From Burkholderiaceae bacterium (GTDB lineage: Bacteria > Pseudomonadota > Gammaproteobacteria > Burkholderiales > Burkholderiaceae_E): a stretch of 64,000 nt of DNA. Shown here piece after piece: positions 26,136-35,282 of the stretch. The stretch is from the NCBI GenBank assembly GCA_023954045.1, contig JAMLIR010000004.1, forward strand, positions 62,001 to 126,000, in the 5' to 3' direction. The notes beneath the pieces are model-generated. The model searched no databases and had not been told where the DNA came from. It saw only the letters and a program-made list of their open reading frames with translations. Positions within the stretch are counted from its first letter, which is position 1. Each line of letters begins with the position of its first letter. The position numbers and the translations under genes were made by a program.

Positions 26136-26722
26136 TCGAGATCCGTCGAGTCTGGACGCAGGTCGAGGACGTCTTCCACGAGTTCGGGCCGCGCGGCGCG
26201 CGTCCGCAGCGACGCGGCGTGCTCGCGGTGGTGCTGGCCAATCCCTACTCGGGCCGCTACGAGCCGGACATCGTGCCGATGATGGAGGCGTTGAAGCCGG
26301 TCGGGGTCGAACTCGCGCAGCGGCTGCTCGCCGCAATGAAGCTCGAGCCGGCGGCGATCCAGTCGTACGGCAAGGGCGGCATCGTCGGCGTCGACGGCGA
26401 GTCCGAGCACGGTCACCTGTGGCACGTGCCCGGCGGCTACGCGATGCGCGAACTGCTCGAGGGCCGCGGCGTCAGCACGAAGGCGATCGTGCCGTCGAAC
26501 ACCAAGGTGGGCGGACCCGGCACGCACATCGACATCCCGATGACCCACGTCAACGCCAGCTACGTGCGCAGCCACTTCGACACGATCGAGGTCGGCGTGC
26601 CCGGCGCGCCCGCGGGCGACGAGATCGTGTTCTTCCTCGCGATGAGCACGGGCGCACGCATTCACGAACGGGTCGGCGGCCTGCGCGCCGACCAGATCAA
26701 GGGCGAGGACGGGCTGCGCTGA
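26132..26722 (+). CDS. AA_synth (PF06684, DUF1185) family protein, first copy
   Basis: A 196-residue protein of the AA_synth/DUF1185 family, whose known structures show a chorismate-mutase-like fold and have no proven reaction. Family blocks are VVLANPYSGRYEPDIVPMM, KGGIVGVDGESEHGHLWH, NTKVGGPGTHIDIPMTH and YVRSHFDTIEVGVP. The ATG at 26132 overlaps the UPF0280 stop by 4 nt. The next gene is a paralogue with the same blocks. The fixed place between hnr and the transporter suggests a step or chaperone role in nicotinate breakdown, but the function is not known. Confidence 0.82.
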   Translation: MIEIRRVWTQVEDVFHEFGPRGARPQRRGVLAVVLANPYSGRYEPDIVPMMEALKPVGVELAQRLLAAMKLEPAAIQSYGKGGIVGVDGESEHGHLWHVPGGYAMRELLEGRGVSTKAIVPSNTKVGGPGTHIDIPMTHVNASYVRSHFDTIEVGVPGAPAGDEIVFFLAMSTGARIHERVGGLRADQIKGEDGLR

Positions 26723-26756
26723 GCGCGGGGCCGTCCGCAACCGACAGGAGCAGCCG

Positions 26757-27341
26757 ATGCCGGCCGACATCCGCAAGCTGATCGTCACCGTCGACGAGAC
26801 GCGCATCGAAATGGGCCGCAAGGTCGAGCCGCCGACGCGGCGCGCGCTGGCGATCGCCGTGATCGCCAACCCGTACGCGGGCCGATACGTCGAGCAGCTC
26901 GACGAGCTGGTCGCGATCGGCGAGGAGCTCGGCGGGCTGCTGGGCGCGCGCTGCGTCGAGGCGCTCGGGATCGCGCCGGGCCAGGCCGAGAGCTACGGCA
27001 AGGCCGCGATCGTCGGCGAGAAGGGCGAGCTCGAGCACGCGGCGGCGATCCTTCACCCGAAGCTCGGCGCCCCGCTGCGCAAGGCGGTCGAGAAGGGGGC
27101 GGCACTGGTGCCGTCGGCGAAGAAGATGGGCGGGCCGGGCACCGCGATCGACGTGCCGCTCGGCCACAAGGACGCGGCCTACGTGCGCAGCCATTTCGAC
27201 GCGATCGAGGCGCGCGTGCCCGATGCGCCGCGCGCCGGCGAGATCGTCGTCGCCGTCGCGGTCACGGACAGCGGCCGGCCGCTGGCGCGCATCGGCGGGC
27301 TGCAGAAGCACGAGATCCAGGGCAAGGACGGTTTGCGCTGA
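26757..27341 (+). CDS. AA_synth (PF06684, DUF1185) family protein, second copy
   Basis: A 194-residue paralogue of the preceding gene with the same order of blocks: AVIANPYAGRYVEQLDELV, GKAAIVGEKGELEHAAAIL, KKMGGPGTAIDVPLGHKDA and YVRSHFDAIEARVPDAP. The His-containing segment differs (ELEHAAAI versus ESEHGHLWH), so the two are diverged paralogues rather than a recent duplication. A GACAGGAG ribosome site precedes the ATG at 26757; the gap to the first copy is 34 nt. They may form a heteromer. Confidence 0.82.
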   Translation: MPADIRKLIVTVDETRIEMGRKVEPPTRRALAIAVIANPYAGRYVEQLDELVAIGEELGGLLGARCVEALGIAPGQAESYGKAAIVGEKGELEHAAAILHPKLGAPLRKAVEKGAALVPSAKKMGGPGTAIDVPLGHKDAAYVRSHFDAIEARVPDAPRAGEIVVAVAVTDSGRPLARIGGLQKHEIQGKDGLR

Positions 27342-27417
27342 GCGCGCGGCCGCAGCGCCGGGCCGCGGGCCTTTCCGCGGACGGATTCGTTGTGACGACT
27401 ACAGGACGGAGACCAGC

Positions 27418-28611
27418 ATGAGGAAGAGACTGCTTGCCACCCTGTTCGCGGCGTGCGCGTTCGGCGCCGGCGCTCAGGCCCAGACGCCGATCCGCATCGG
27501 CGAGCTGAACAGCTACAAGGCGCAACCGGCGTTCCTGGACCCGTACAAGAAGGGCTGGGAGCTGGCGGTCGAGGAGATCAATGCGTCCGGCGGGCTGCTC
27601 GGCCGCAAGGTCGAGGTCGTCTCGCGAGACGACAACGGCAATCCCGGCGACGCGGTGCGGGTAGCCGAGGAGCTGGTGTCGCGCGAGAAGGTCGACCTGA
27701 TCTTCGGCACCTTCCTGTCGCACATCGGCCTGGCCGTCACCGACTTCGCCAGGCAGCGCAAGGTGTTCTTCCTCGCCGCCGAGCCGCTGACCGACAAGAT
27801 CACCTGGCAGAACGGCAACCGCTACACCTACCGGCTGCGCCCGAGCACCTACATGCAGACCGCGATGCTGGTGCCCGAGGCGGCGAAGCTGAAGAAGAAG
27901 CGCTGGGCGATCGTCTATCCGAACTACGAGTACGGACAGTCGGCCGCGGCGACGTTCAAGCAGTTGCTGAAGGCCGCGCAACCCGACGTCGAGTTCGTCG
28001 CCGAGCAGGCGCCGGCGCTCGGCCGGGTCGACGCGGGCGCGGTGGTGCAGGCGCTCGCCGACGCGAAGCCCGACGCGATCTTCAACGTGCTGTTCGGCGC
28101 CGACCTCGCCAAGTTCGTCCGCGAGGGCAGCACGCGCGGACTGTTCAAGGACCGCGCGGTCGTGAGCCTGCTCTCGGGCGAACCCGAGTACCTCGATCCG
28201 CTGAAGGACGAGGCGCCCGAAGGGTGGATCGTCACCGGCTACCCGTGGTACGGGATCGACACGCCGCAGCACAAGCGCTTCCTCGAGGCCTACCAGAAGC
28301 GCTGGAACGACTATCCGCGGCTCGGCTCGATCGTCGGCTACTCGTCGATGATGTCGGTCGCCGCCGGCATCCGCAGGGCCGGGAGCACCGACACCGAGAA
28401 GCTGATCGCCGCATTCAAGGGCCTGAAGGTCGACACGCCGTTCGGCGCGATGGTCTATCGCCCCGAGGACAACCAGTCGACGATGGGCGCGTACGTCGGC
28501 GTGACCACGGTGCGCGACGGCAAGGGCGTCATGAAGGACTACCGCTACGTCGACGGGGCGTCGGTGCTGCCGAACGCGGAGGAGACCCGCAAGCTGCGCC
28601 CGGCCGACTGA
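27418..28611 (+). CDS. ABC transporter substrate-binding protein, LIV/aromatic-acid type
   Basis: A 397-residue periplasmic binding protein of the LivJ/Leu-Ile-Val superfamily. A classical signal peptide covers residues 1-21 (MRKRLLATLFAACAFGAGAQ, then A before QTPIRIG). The mature part has the family pattern KKGWELAVEEINASGGLLGR and VEVVSRDDNGNPGDAVRVAEEL. The ATG at 27418 is chosen because the signal peptide starts there. It precedes the matching permease and ATPase genes by 17 nt. Such proteins often bind aromatic or carboxylic acids, so nicotinate or a relative is the likely ligand by context. Confidence 0.9.
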   Translation: MRKRLLATLFAACAFGAGAQAQTPIRIGELNSYKAQPAFLDPYKKGWELAVEEINASGGLLGRKVEVVSRDDNGNPGDAVRVAEELVSREKVDLIFGTFLSHIGLAVTDFARQRKVFFLAAEPLTDKITWQNGNRYTYRLRPSTYMQTAMLVPEAAKLKKKRWAIVYPNYEYGQSAAATFKQLLKAAQPDVEFVAEQAPALGRVDAGAVVQALADAKPDAIFNVLFGADLAKFVREGSTRGLFKDRAVVSLLSGEPEYLDPLKDEAPEGWIVTGYPWYGIDTPQHKRFLEAYQKRWNDYPRLGSIVGYSSMMSVAAGIRRAGSTDTEKLIAAFKGLKVDTPFGAMVYRPEDNQSTMGAYVGVTTVRDGKGVMKDYRYVDGASVLPNAEETRKLRPAD

Positions 28612-28628
28612 GAAGCGGTCGTCGCTGA

Positions 28629-30545
28629 ATGGTCTCGGGCTTCGCGGTCCAGCTGCTCAACGGGCTGGCCGGCGCGTCGACGCTGTTCCTGATCGCCGTC
28701 GGCCTGTCGCTGATCTTCGGGGTCACGCGAATCGTCAATTTCGCGCACGGCTCGATGTTCATGATCGGGCTGTACGTCGCGTACTCGTCGACGCAGTGGC
28801 TGATGCCGGCGCTGGGCGGCGGCGCGCTCGGGTTCTGGCTGTCGATCCTGCTTGCCGCGCTCGCGGTGGGCGGGCTCGGGGCGCTGGTCGAGCTGCTGAT
28901 CCTGCGCCGCATCTACGGCGCGCCCGAGCTGTTCCAGCTGCTCGCCACCTTCGCGGTGGTCCTGATGCTGCGCGACGCGGCGCTGGCGATCTGGGGGCCC
29001 GACGACCTGCTCGGGCCGAAGGCGCCCGGGATGAAGGGCGCGATCGACGTGCTGGGTCGCCAGTTCCCGCAGTACGACCTGTTCCTGATCTTCGTCGGGC
29101 CGGCGGTGCTCGCGCTGCTCTGGCTGCTGTTGCGGCGCACGCGGCTCGGCGTGCTGATCCGTGCCGCCACGCAGGACCGCGAGATGGTGGGCGCGCTCGG
29201 CGTCAACCAGGCGTGGCTGTTCACCGGCGTGTTCGCGCTCGGCTCGGCGCTGGCCGCGCTGGGCGGCGCGCTGCAACTGCCGCGCGAGCCCGCCAACCTC
29301 GCGCTCGACATGACGACGATCGGCGACGCGTTCGTGGTGGTCGTCGTCGGCGGGATGGGCAGCATTCCGGGCGCCTACCTCGCCGCGCTGGTCATTGCCG
29401 AGATCAAGGCGATCTGCTACGGCATCGGCACCGTCGAGGTGCTCGGGTCGAGCTTCTCGTTCTCGAAGCTGACGCTGGTGGTCGAGTTCCTGGTGATGGC
29501 CGCGGTGCTGATCTGGCGCCCGTGGGGGCTGCTCGGCAAGCCGCAGGGCGCGGTACGCAGCGCCGCCGCCGCCGAGGCGCCGATCCGGCCGATGTCGCGG
29601 GCGGGCGTCGCGGCGGTGGGCGCGCTCGCGGTCGCGCTGCTTGCGCTGCCGCTGCTCGGCGACTCGTTGCCGTACCTGACCGTGCTGATGATCGACGTCC
29701 TGATCGCCGTGCTGTTCGCGACCAGCCTGCACTTCATCATGGGTCCCGGCGGGATGCACTCGTTCGGGCACGCGGCGTACTTTGGCCTGGGCGCGTACGG
29801 CGCGGCGGCGCTGCTCAAAGGGCTGGCGCTGCCGATGGAGCTCGCACTGGCGCTCGCGCCGCTCGCCGCGCTCGCCGGCGGGCTGCTGTTCGGATGGTTC
29901 GCGGTGCGACTCTCGGGCGTCTATCTCGCGATGCTGACGCTGGCCTTCGCGCAGATCGTCTGGTCGATCGTCTTCCAGTGGGACGACGTGACCGGGGGCA
30001 GCAACGGGATGGTGGGCATCTGGCCGTCGGAGCGCTTCGCGTCGAAGACCGCGTACTACTACCTGACGCTGGCGCTGGTCGGCGCGAGCGTGTATGCGCT
30101 GCGCCGGATGCTGTTCGCGCCGTTCGGCTATGCGATGCGCGCCGGGCGCGACTCGCCGCTGCGCGCCGAGAGCACCGGCATCGGCGTGATCGGCGTGCAC
30201 TGGGCGGGCTTCGCTGCGGCGGCGCTGTTCTGCGGGCTGGCCGGCGCGCTCTACGCGTTCGGCAAGGGCTCGATCTCGCCCGAGACGATCCACGTCGGGC
30301 GCTCGATCGACGGGCTGGTCATGGTGCTGCTCGGCGGCGTGCAGACGCTGGCGGGCCCGATCGTCGGCAGCGCGGTGTTCACCTGGCTGCAGGATTCGGT
30401 CAGTCGCGCGACCGATTACTGGCGCGCGCTGCTCGGGCTGGCGATCCTCGGGCTGGTGCTCGCGTTCCCGCAGGGCATCGTCGGCGGTCTCGCCGCCGCG
30501 TGGGAGCGCTGGCGCTGGCGCGTCGCGCCGGGAGCACGCCGGTGA
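28629..30545 (+). CDS. Fused LivH-LivM ABC transporter permease
   Basis: A 638-residue inner-membrane protein joining both permeases of a LIV-type importer. The LivH half spans residues ~1-305 (GLSLIFGVTRIVNFAHGSM, and GGMGSIPGAYLAALVIAE in the coupling region). After a linker rich in Ala the LivM half follows (MGPGGMHSFGHAAYFGLGAY, AVRLSGVYLAMLTLAFAQ, GGVQTLAGPIVGSAVF). Each half has about 8-10 hydrophobic segments. Usually these are two genes; here one polypeptide would build the whole channel. The next ATPase gene overlaps by 4 nt. Confidence 0.9.
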   Translation: MVSGFAVQLLNGLAGASTLFLIAVGLSLIFGVTRIVNFAHGSMFMIGLYVAYSSTQWLMPALGGGALGFWLSILLAALAVGGLGALVELLILRRIYGAPELFQLLATFAVVLMLRDAALAIWGPDDLLGPKAPGMKGAIDVLGRQFPQYDLFLIFVGPAVLALLWLLLRRTRLGVLIRAATQDREMVGALGVNQAWLFTGVFALGSALAALGGALQLPREPANLALDMTTIGDAFVVVVVGGMGSIPGAYLAALVIAEIKAICYGIGTVEVLGSSFSFSKLTLVVEFLVMAAVLIWRPWGLLGKPQGAVRSAAAAEAPIRPMSRAGVAAVGALAVALLALPLLGDSLPYLTVLMIDVLIAVLFATSLHFIMGPGGMHSFGHAAYFGLGAYGAAALLKGLALPMELALALAPLAALAGGLLFGWFAVRLSGVYLAMLTLAFAQIVWSIVFQWDDVTGGSNGMVGIWPSERFASKTAYYYLTLALVGASVYALRRMLFAPFGYAMRAGRDSPLRAESTGIGVIGVHWAGFAAAALFCGLAGALYAFGKGSISPETIHVGRSIDGLVMVLLGGVQTLAGPIVGSAVFTWLQDSVSRATDYWRALLGLAILGLVLAFPQGIVGGLAAAWERWRWRVAPGARR

Positions 30546-31321
30546 GCGCGCTGCTGCAGGTGCGGGGGCTGCGCAAGGCGTTCGGCGGCGTGCAGGCGGT
30601 CGAGGGCGTGAGCTTCGATCTCGCCGCCGGAGAGCTGCTGGCGATGATCGGACCGAACGGCGCCGGCAAGTCGACCTGCTTCAACATGATCAACGGCCAG
30701 CTCGCGCCCGATGCCGGCAGCGTCGTGCTGGCCGGCCGCGAGATCGCCGGGCGACCGCCGCGCGAGATCTGGCGGCTCGGGGTCGGGCGCACGTTCCAGG
30801 TGGCGGCCACCTACGCGTCGATGACGGTGGCCGAGAACGTGCAGATGGCGCTGCTGTCGCACCACGGGAAGCTGTTCCGGCTCTGGCCGCGCGCGGCGTC
30901 GCTGCATCGCGACGAGGCGCTCGAGCTGCTGGCCGCGGTGGGCCTGCGCGACCGGGCCGACGAACCGTGCAGCACGCTCGCCTACGGCGACATCAAGACG
31001 GTCGAGCTGGCGATCGCGCTGGCGAACCAGCCGTCGCTGCTGCTGATGGACGAGCCGACCGCGGGCATGGCGCCGCAGGAGCGCAACGCGCTGATGCAGC
31101 TCACCCGCAGGCTCGTCAAGGAGCGCGGCATCGGCGTGCTGTTCACCGAGCACAGCATGGACGTGGTGTTCGCGCACGCCGACCGGATCATGGTGCTGGC
31201 GCGCGGGCACCTGATCGCGCAGGGCGCGCCCGAGGCGATCCGCGACGACGCGCAGGTGCGCGAGGTCTACTTCGGCAGCGGACGGCTGGTGAAGGCGGCG
31301 CGCGCCGGGGACGCGCGATGA
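30542..31321 (+). CDS. LIV-type ABC transporter ATP-binding protein (LivG-like)
   Basis: A 259-residue ATPase. Walker A is GPNGAGKST near residues 38-46, the signature region reads STLAYGDIKTVELAIAL in place of a textbook LSGGQ, as is usual for LivG proteins, and Walker B is LLLMDEPTAGMAP. The C-terminal LivG-like tail ends VREVYFGSGRLV. The GTG start at 30542 overlaps the permease stop. With the LivF-like partner it powers uptake through the fused permease. Confidence 0.92.
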   Translation: MSALLQVRGLRKAFGGVQAVEGVSFDLAAGELLAMIGPNGAGKSTCFNMINGQLAPDAGSVVLAGREIAGRPPREIWRLGVGRTFQVAATYASMTVAENVQMALLSHHGKLFRLWPRAASLHRDEALELLAAVGLRDRADEPCSTLAYGDIKTVELAIALANQPSLLLMDEPTAGMAPQERNALMQLTRRLVKERGIGVLFTEHSMDVVFAHADRIMVLARGHLIAQGAPEAIRDDAQVREVYFGSGRLVKAARAGDAR

Positions 31322-32061
31322 GCGGGAGCGCCACCGGCGGGAACACCGTCAGTGCGCCGCTGCTCGCGGTGCGCGGGCTCGACGCGTGGTACGGGCGCGC
31401 GCAGGTGCTGTTCGGCGTCGACCTGGAGGTCGGCGACGGCGAGGTCGTCGCGCTGATGGGCCGCAACGGCGCCGGCAAGAGCACGACGATGAAGGCGATC
31501 ATGGGACTGCTCGCCTCGCGCGCGGGCGAGATCGTCTTCGCCGGCGAGCGCATCGACGGGCTGGAGCCGTTCCGGATCAGCCGCGCCGGCCTCGGCTACG
31601 TTCCGGAAGACCGACGCATCTTCACCGACCTGACCGTGCTCGAGAACCTCGAGGTCGGCAGGCGCCCGCCGCGCGCCGGCGCGCCGGCCTGGACGGTCGA
31701 GCGGCTGTTCGCGCTGTTCCCGAACCTCGGGCGCATGCCCGAGCGCCCCGGGGGCAGGATGAGCGGGGGCGAGCAGCAGATGCTCAGCGTCGCGCGCACG
31801 CTGATGGGCAATCCGCGCCTGGTGCTGCTCGACGAGCCGTCGGAGGGCGTCGCGCCGGTGATCGTCGAGCAGATGGCCGACATGATCGTCGAACTGAAGC
31901 AGCAGGGGCTGTCGGTGCTGCTGTCGGAGCAGAACGTCGCGTTCGCCTCGGCGGTGAGCGACCGGGCCTACGTGCTCGAGAAGGGGCAGGTGAAGTTCGC
32001 CGGAACGATGGCCGGGCTCGACGCCGACGAGGCGGTGCGCCGCCAGTATCTCGCCGTATGA
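31318..32061 (+). CDS. LIV-type ABC transporter ATP-binding protein (LivF-like)
   Basis: A 247-residue ATPase. Walker A is GRNGAGKSTT, the signature is MSGGEQQMLSVAR and Walker B is LVLLDEPSEGVAP, followed by SEQNVAFA with the family-typical EQN segment. The first ~14 residues (MSGSATGGNTVSAP) are an unstructured lead; a later start is possible, but the ATG overlap with the LivG stop supports this one. It is last in the transporter set, 60 nt before ena. Confidence 0.92.
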   Translation: MSGSATGGNTVSAPLLAVRGLDAWYGRAQVLFGVDLEVGDGEVVALMGRNGAGKSTTMKAIMGLLASRAGEIVFAGERIDGLEPFRISRAGLGYVPEDRRIFTDLTVLENLEVGRRPPRAGAPAWTVERLFALFPNLGRMPERPGGRMSGGEQQMLSVARTLMGNPRLVLLDEPSEGVAPVIVEQMADMIVELKQQGLSVLLSEQNVAFASAVSDRAYVLEKGQVKFAGTMAGLDADEAVRRQYLAV

Positions 32062-32121
32062 GGCGGCGCGCCGCCGCCGGTGGCGCGCCGCGGTTCGAAC
32101 GCAGGCACAGGAGGAAACGCC

Positions 32122-33324
32122 ATGGCGATTGCCGCAAGCGCTGAGAAATCCGGAAAGGTCGTGATCCGCAACGTCGGACTGATGCTCTCCGGGGACATCG
32201 ACCGTCCGATCCTCGACGCGGATACCGTCGTCGTCGAGGACGGGCTGATCGCGGCGATCGGCCGGGAGAAGGACTGCGACGCCGGCGCCGCCGCGCGCGT
32301 CGTCGATGCGAAGGGCACCGCGCTCGCGCCCGGCCTGATCGACTCGCACGTGCATCCGGTCTTCGGCGACTGGACCCCGCGGCAGAACCAGCTCGGCTGG
32401 ATCGAGTCGTGCATGCACGGCGGCGTCACGACGATGGTGTCGGCCGGCGAGGTGCACCTGCCGGGCCGGCCGAAGGACGTGGTCGGCGTCAAGGCGCTCG
32501 CGATCACCGCGCAACGCGCGTTCGACGGGATGCGCGCGGCAGGCGTGGGCGGGGGCGTCAAGGTGCTCGCCGGCGCGCCGGTGCTCGAGAAGGGGATGGT
32601 CGAATCCGACTTCGCCGAGATGGCCGCGGCCGGCGTCAGGCTGCTCGGCGAGATCGGGCTGGGGTCGGTCAAGGCCGGCGACGAGGCGGCGCGGATGGTC
32701 GCCTGGGCGCGCCGCCACGGCATCCAGAGCACGATCCACACCGGCGGGCCGTCGATCCCGGGCTCGGGCCTGATCGACGAGCAGGTGGTCCTCGAGGCCG
32801 ACGCCGACGTGATCGGGCACATCAACGGCGGCCACACCTCGCTGTCGTACAAGGCCGTGTGCACGCTGTGCGAGAAGAGCTCGCGGGCGATGGAGATCGT
32901 GCACAACGGCAACGAGCGCATCGCGATCCTCACCGCGCGGCACGCGATCGAGCTGAAGTGCCCGCACCGGGTGATCCTCGGCACCGACGCGCCGGCGGGC
33001 TCGGGGGTGCAGCCGCTGGGCATCCTGCGGCTGGTCGCGCTGATCTCGAGCATGGCCGACATCCCGGCCGAGATCTGCTTCGGCTTCGCCACGGGCAACA
33101 CCGCGCGGATGCGCGGGCTGCGCCAGGGGCTGCTCGAGGTCGGGCGCCCGGCCGACTTCGTGTTCATGGACCGCGCGCAGCACTCGGCGGGGCGCGACCT
33201 GCTCGAGAGCGTTCGGCTCGGCGACATCCCCGGCGTCGGCATGGTGATGATCGACGGGATCGTCCGCTGCCAGCGCAGCCGCAACACCCCGCCGGCGGTC
33301 GAGGTGCCGGCGATCGTCGCGTGA
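32122..33324 (+). CDS. ena: Enamidase (1,4,5,6-tetrahydro-6-oxonicotinate hydrolase)
   Basis: A 400-residue amidohydrolase that I match closely, from memory, to Eubacterium barkeri Ena, which opens the tetrahydro-oxonicotinate ring to give ammonia and 2-formylglutarate with an Fe-Zn centre. Metal-site residues are in place: H76 and H78 (DSHVHP), E177 (GEIGLGSVK), H206 (IHTGGPSIPGSG), H233 (GHINGGHTS) and D289 (GTDAPAGSGVQPLGILR). The C-terminal SRNTPPA is also shared. The ATG at 32122 has a GGAGGAAAC ribosome site and is preferred over an in-frame start at 32080. Together with hnr it defines the reductive nicotinate route. Confidence 0.88.
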   Translation: MAIAASAEKSGKVVIRNVGLMLSGDIDRPILDADTVVVEDGLIAAIGREKDCDAGAAARVVDAKGTALAPGLIDSHVHPVFGDWTPRQNQLGWIESCMHGGVTTMVSAGEVHLPGRPKDVVGVKALAITAQRAFDGMRAAGVGGGVKVLAGAPVLEKGMVESDFAEMAAAGVRLLGEIGLGSVKAGDEAARMVAWARRHGIQSTIHTGGPSIPGSGLIDEQVVLEADADVIGHINGGHTSLSYKAVCTLCEKSSRAMEIVHNGNERIAILTARHAIELKCPHRVILGTDAPAGSGVQPLGILRLVALISSMADIPAEICFGFATGNTARMRGLRQGLLEVGRPADFVFMDRAQHSAGRDLLESVRLGDIPGVGMVMIDGIVRCQRSRNTPPAVEVPAIVA

Positions 33325-34028
33325 GCCGCGAGCGCGCGATGCCGGGGGCGAGCGGGCGCACGCGGACCGCGTCGGCCGTGCCGGAGGCGCCGCCGCGGCG
33401 TCGCCGCGACGCCGAGGCGACGCGCGCGCGAATCCTGAAGGCGGCAGCGGTCGAGTTCGCCCAGCACGGCTTCGCCGGCGGGCGCGGCGACCGGATCGCG
33501 CAACGCGCGCGCTCGAGCGAGCGCATGGTCTACTACTACTTCGGCAGCAAGGACGGGCTGTTCCGCGCGGTGCTCGAGGGCGCGTACGCGTCGCTGCGCG
33601 ACGCCGAGCGGGCGGTGCAGCTCGATCCCGACGACCCGGTCCGGGCGCTCGAGCAGTTCTGCCGCTTCGTCTGGCGCTACTACGCCGACCATCCCGGCTT
33701 CATCAGCGTGCTGAACACCGAGAACCTGCACCGTGCGCGCCACCTGCGAAAGTCCGGGCGCCTCGACGAGCTCGTCGGGCCGGTCGTCGGGCTGCTGTCC
33801 CAGCTGCTGGCCGACGGCCAGGCACGCGGCGTGTTCCGCCGCGACGTCGACCCGGCGGACCTGTACGTGGCGATCGCCGGGCTCGGCTACTTCCGGCTGT
33901 CGAACCGGCACACGCTGTCGGCGGTGCTCGGTCGCGACATGGCGGAGCCGGAAGGCCTCGAGCGCTACTGGGTCGAGGCCGCGCGCATGGTGAGCGGCTA
34001 CGTGCGCGGCGATCGCGATCGCTTATGA
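33321..34028 (+). CDS. TetR/AcrR-family regulator, probable nicotinate-operon regulator
   Basis: A 235-residue regulator (229 if the ATG at 33339 is used). The GTG at 33321 overlaps the ena stop by 4 nt, the habit of this operon. After a basic Pro/Arg-rich lead, the TetR DNA-binding domain is clear ([18 protein letters not shown], then [20 protein letters not shown]). The C-terminal domain includes [12 protein letters not shown]. By position it should control the nicotinate genes, probably through the palindrome at 19846-19865, with nicotinate or 6-hydroxynicotinate as effector. That is inference. Confidence 0.87.
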   Translation: MSRERAMPGASGRTRTASAVPEAPPRRRRDAEATRARILKAAAVEFAQHGFAGGRGDRIAQRARSSERMVYYYFGSKDGLFRAVLEGAYASLRDAERAVQLDPDDPVRALEQFCRFVWRYYADHPGFISVLNTENLHRARHLRKSGRLDELVGPVVGLLSQLLADGQARGVFRRDVDPADLYVAIAGLGYFRLSNRHTLSAVLGRDMAEPEGLERYWVEAARMVSGYVRGDRDRL

Positions 34029-34089
34029 TGGATGCCCCCGCGCGCCGACCCGGCACGCGGCGCTCACCCGTCGCTTCCCCGGCACGCCG

Positions 34090-35265
34090 ATGATCATCAC
34101 CTCGCTGCTCGACACCGATCTCTACAAGTTCACGATGATGCAGGTCGTGCTGCATCACTTCCCGGGCGCGCAGGTCGAGTACCGGTTCAAGTGCCGCAAC
34201 GAGGGAATCGACCTGCGTCCGTACGTCGGCGCGATCCAGGAGGAGATCCAGAACCTCTGCTCGCTGCGCTTCAGGCAGCGCGAACTCGACTACCTGCGCA
34301 GCTTCCGGTTCATCAAGAGCGACTTCGTCGATTTCCTCGGCCTGTTCCAGATGAACTCGAAGTACATCACGGTGGCGCCTTCGCCGAAGGACAACGGCGA
34401 GATCGACATCGTGATCCGCGGGCCGTGGCTGCACACGATCCTGTTCGAGATCCCGGTGCTCGCGATCGTCAACGAGATCTACTTCCGCGAGACGGTAGGC
34501 GTTCCCGACTACGCCGAGGGGCGCCGGCGCCTCGACGAGAAGATCGCGCTGATCTCCGGCCATCCCGATCTCGAGGGGATCCGCATCGCCGACTACGGAA
34601 CGCGGCGGCGCTTCTCGCGGCTGTGGCACGAGGAAGTCCTGCAGATCTGCAAGGCGAAGCTCGGGCCGATCTTCGCCGGCACCTCCAACGTGATGTACGC
34701 GATGCACCACGGCGTCACGCCGCTGGGCACGATGGCGCACGAGTACCTGCAGGCCTGCCAGGCGCTCGGCCCGCGCCTTCGCGACACGCAGGTGTTCGGC
34801 TTCGAGATGTGGGCGCGCGAGTACCGCGGAGACCTGGGCATCGCGCTGTCCGACGTCTACGGCATGAGCGCGTTCCTGCGCGACTTCGACATGTACTTCT
34901 GCAAGCTGTTCGACGGCGCGCGGCACGATTCGGGGGATCCCTACGAGTGGGGCGAGCGGCTGATCGCGCACTACGAGGCGAACCGCGTCGACCCGAAGAC
35001 CAAGACGCTGGTGTTCTCCGACGCGCTGACCTTCCCGCTGATGGTCGAGCTGTACAAGCGGTTTCGCGATCGCACGCGGATCGCGTTCGGGATCGGCACC
35101 AACCTGACCAACGACCTCGGCTACGTGCCGCTGCAGATCGTGATCAAGATGGTGCGCTGCAATGGCCAGCCGGTGGCCAAGCTCTCGGACACGCCGGCGA
35201 AGAACATGTGCGACGACGAGGCGTACCTGAAATACCTGCGCCAGGTCTTCGACATCAAGGGCTGA
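34090..35265 (+). CDS. pncB: Nicotinate phosphoribosyltransferase
   Basis: A 391-residue NAD-salvage enzyme making nicotinate mononucleotide from nicotinate and PRPP. The start [19 protein letters not shown] and the block [11 protein letters not shown] are diagnostic. The conserved His lies in [20 protein letters not shown], a segment typical of bacterial PncB, and [11 protein letters not shown] binds phosphate. It lies 61 nt after the TetR gene at the end of the catabolic operon. Salvage and breakdown therefore compete for the same substrate from adjacent genes. Confidence 0.96.
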   Translation: MIITSLLDTDLYKFTMMQVVLHHFPGAQVEYRFKCRNEGIDLRPYVGAIQEEIQNLCSLRFRQRELDYLRSFRFIKSDFVDFLGLFQMNSKYITVAPSPKDNGEIDIVIRGPWLHTILFEIPVLAIVNEIYFRETVGVPDYAEGRRRLDEKIALISGHPDLEGIRIADYGTRRRFSRLWHEEVLQICKAKLGPIFAGTSNVMYAMHHGVTPLGTMAHEYLQACQALGPRLRDTQVFGFEMWAREYRGDLGIALSDVYGMSAFLRDFDMYFCKLFDGARHDSGDPYEWGERLIAHYEANRVDPKTKTLVFSDALTFPLMVELYKRFRDRTRIAFGIGTNLTNDLGYVPLQIVIKMVRCNGQPVAKLSDTPAKNMCDDEAYLKYLRQVFDIKG

Positions 35266-35275
35266 TCGCTATAAT
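35248..35275 (+). promoter_or_regulatory. TATAAT -10 giving a near-leaderless transcript
   Basis: A perfect TATAAT lies at 35270-35275. A weak -35 (TTCGAC at 35248-35253, 16-nt spacer) overlaps the last codons of pncB. Transcription would start at about 35282, right at the ATG at 35283, giving an almost leaderless mRNA. No ribosome-binding site is seen in the 17-nt gap. Confidence 0.45.
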
Positions 35276-35282
35276 CCGCGCG

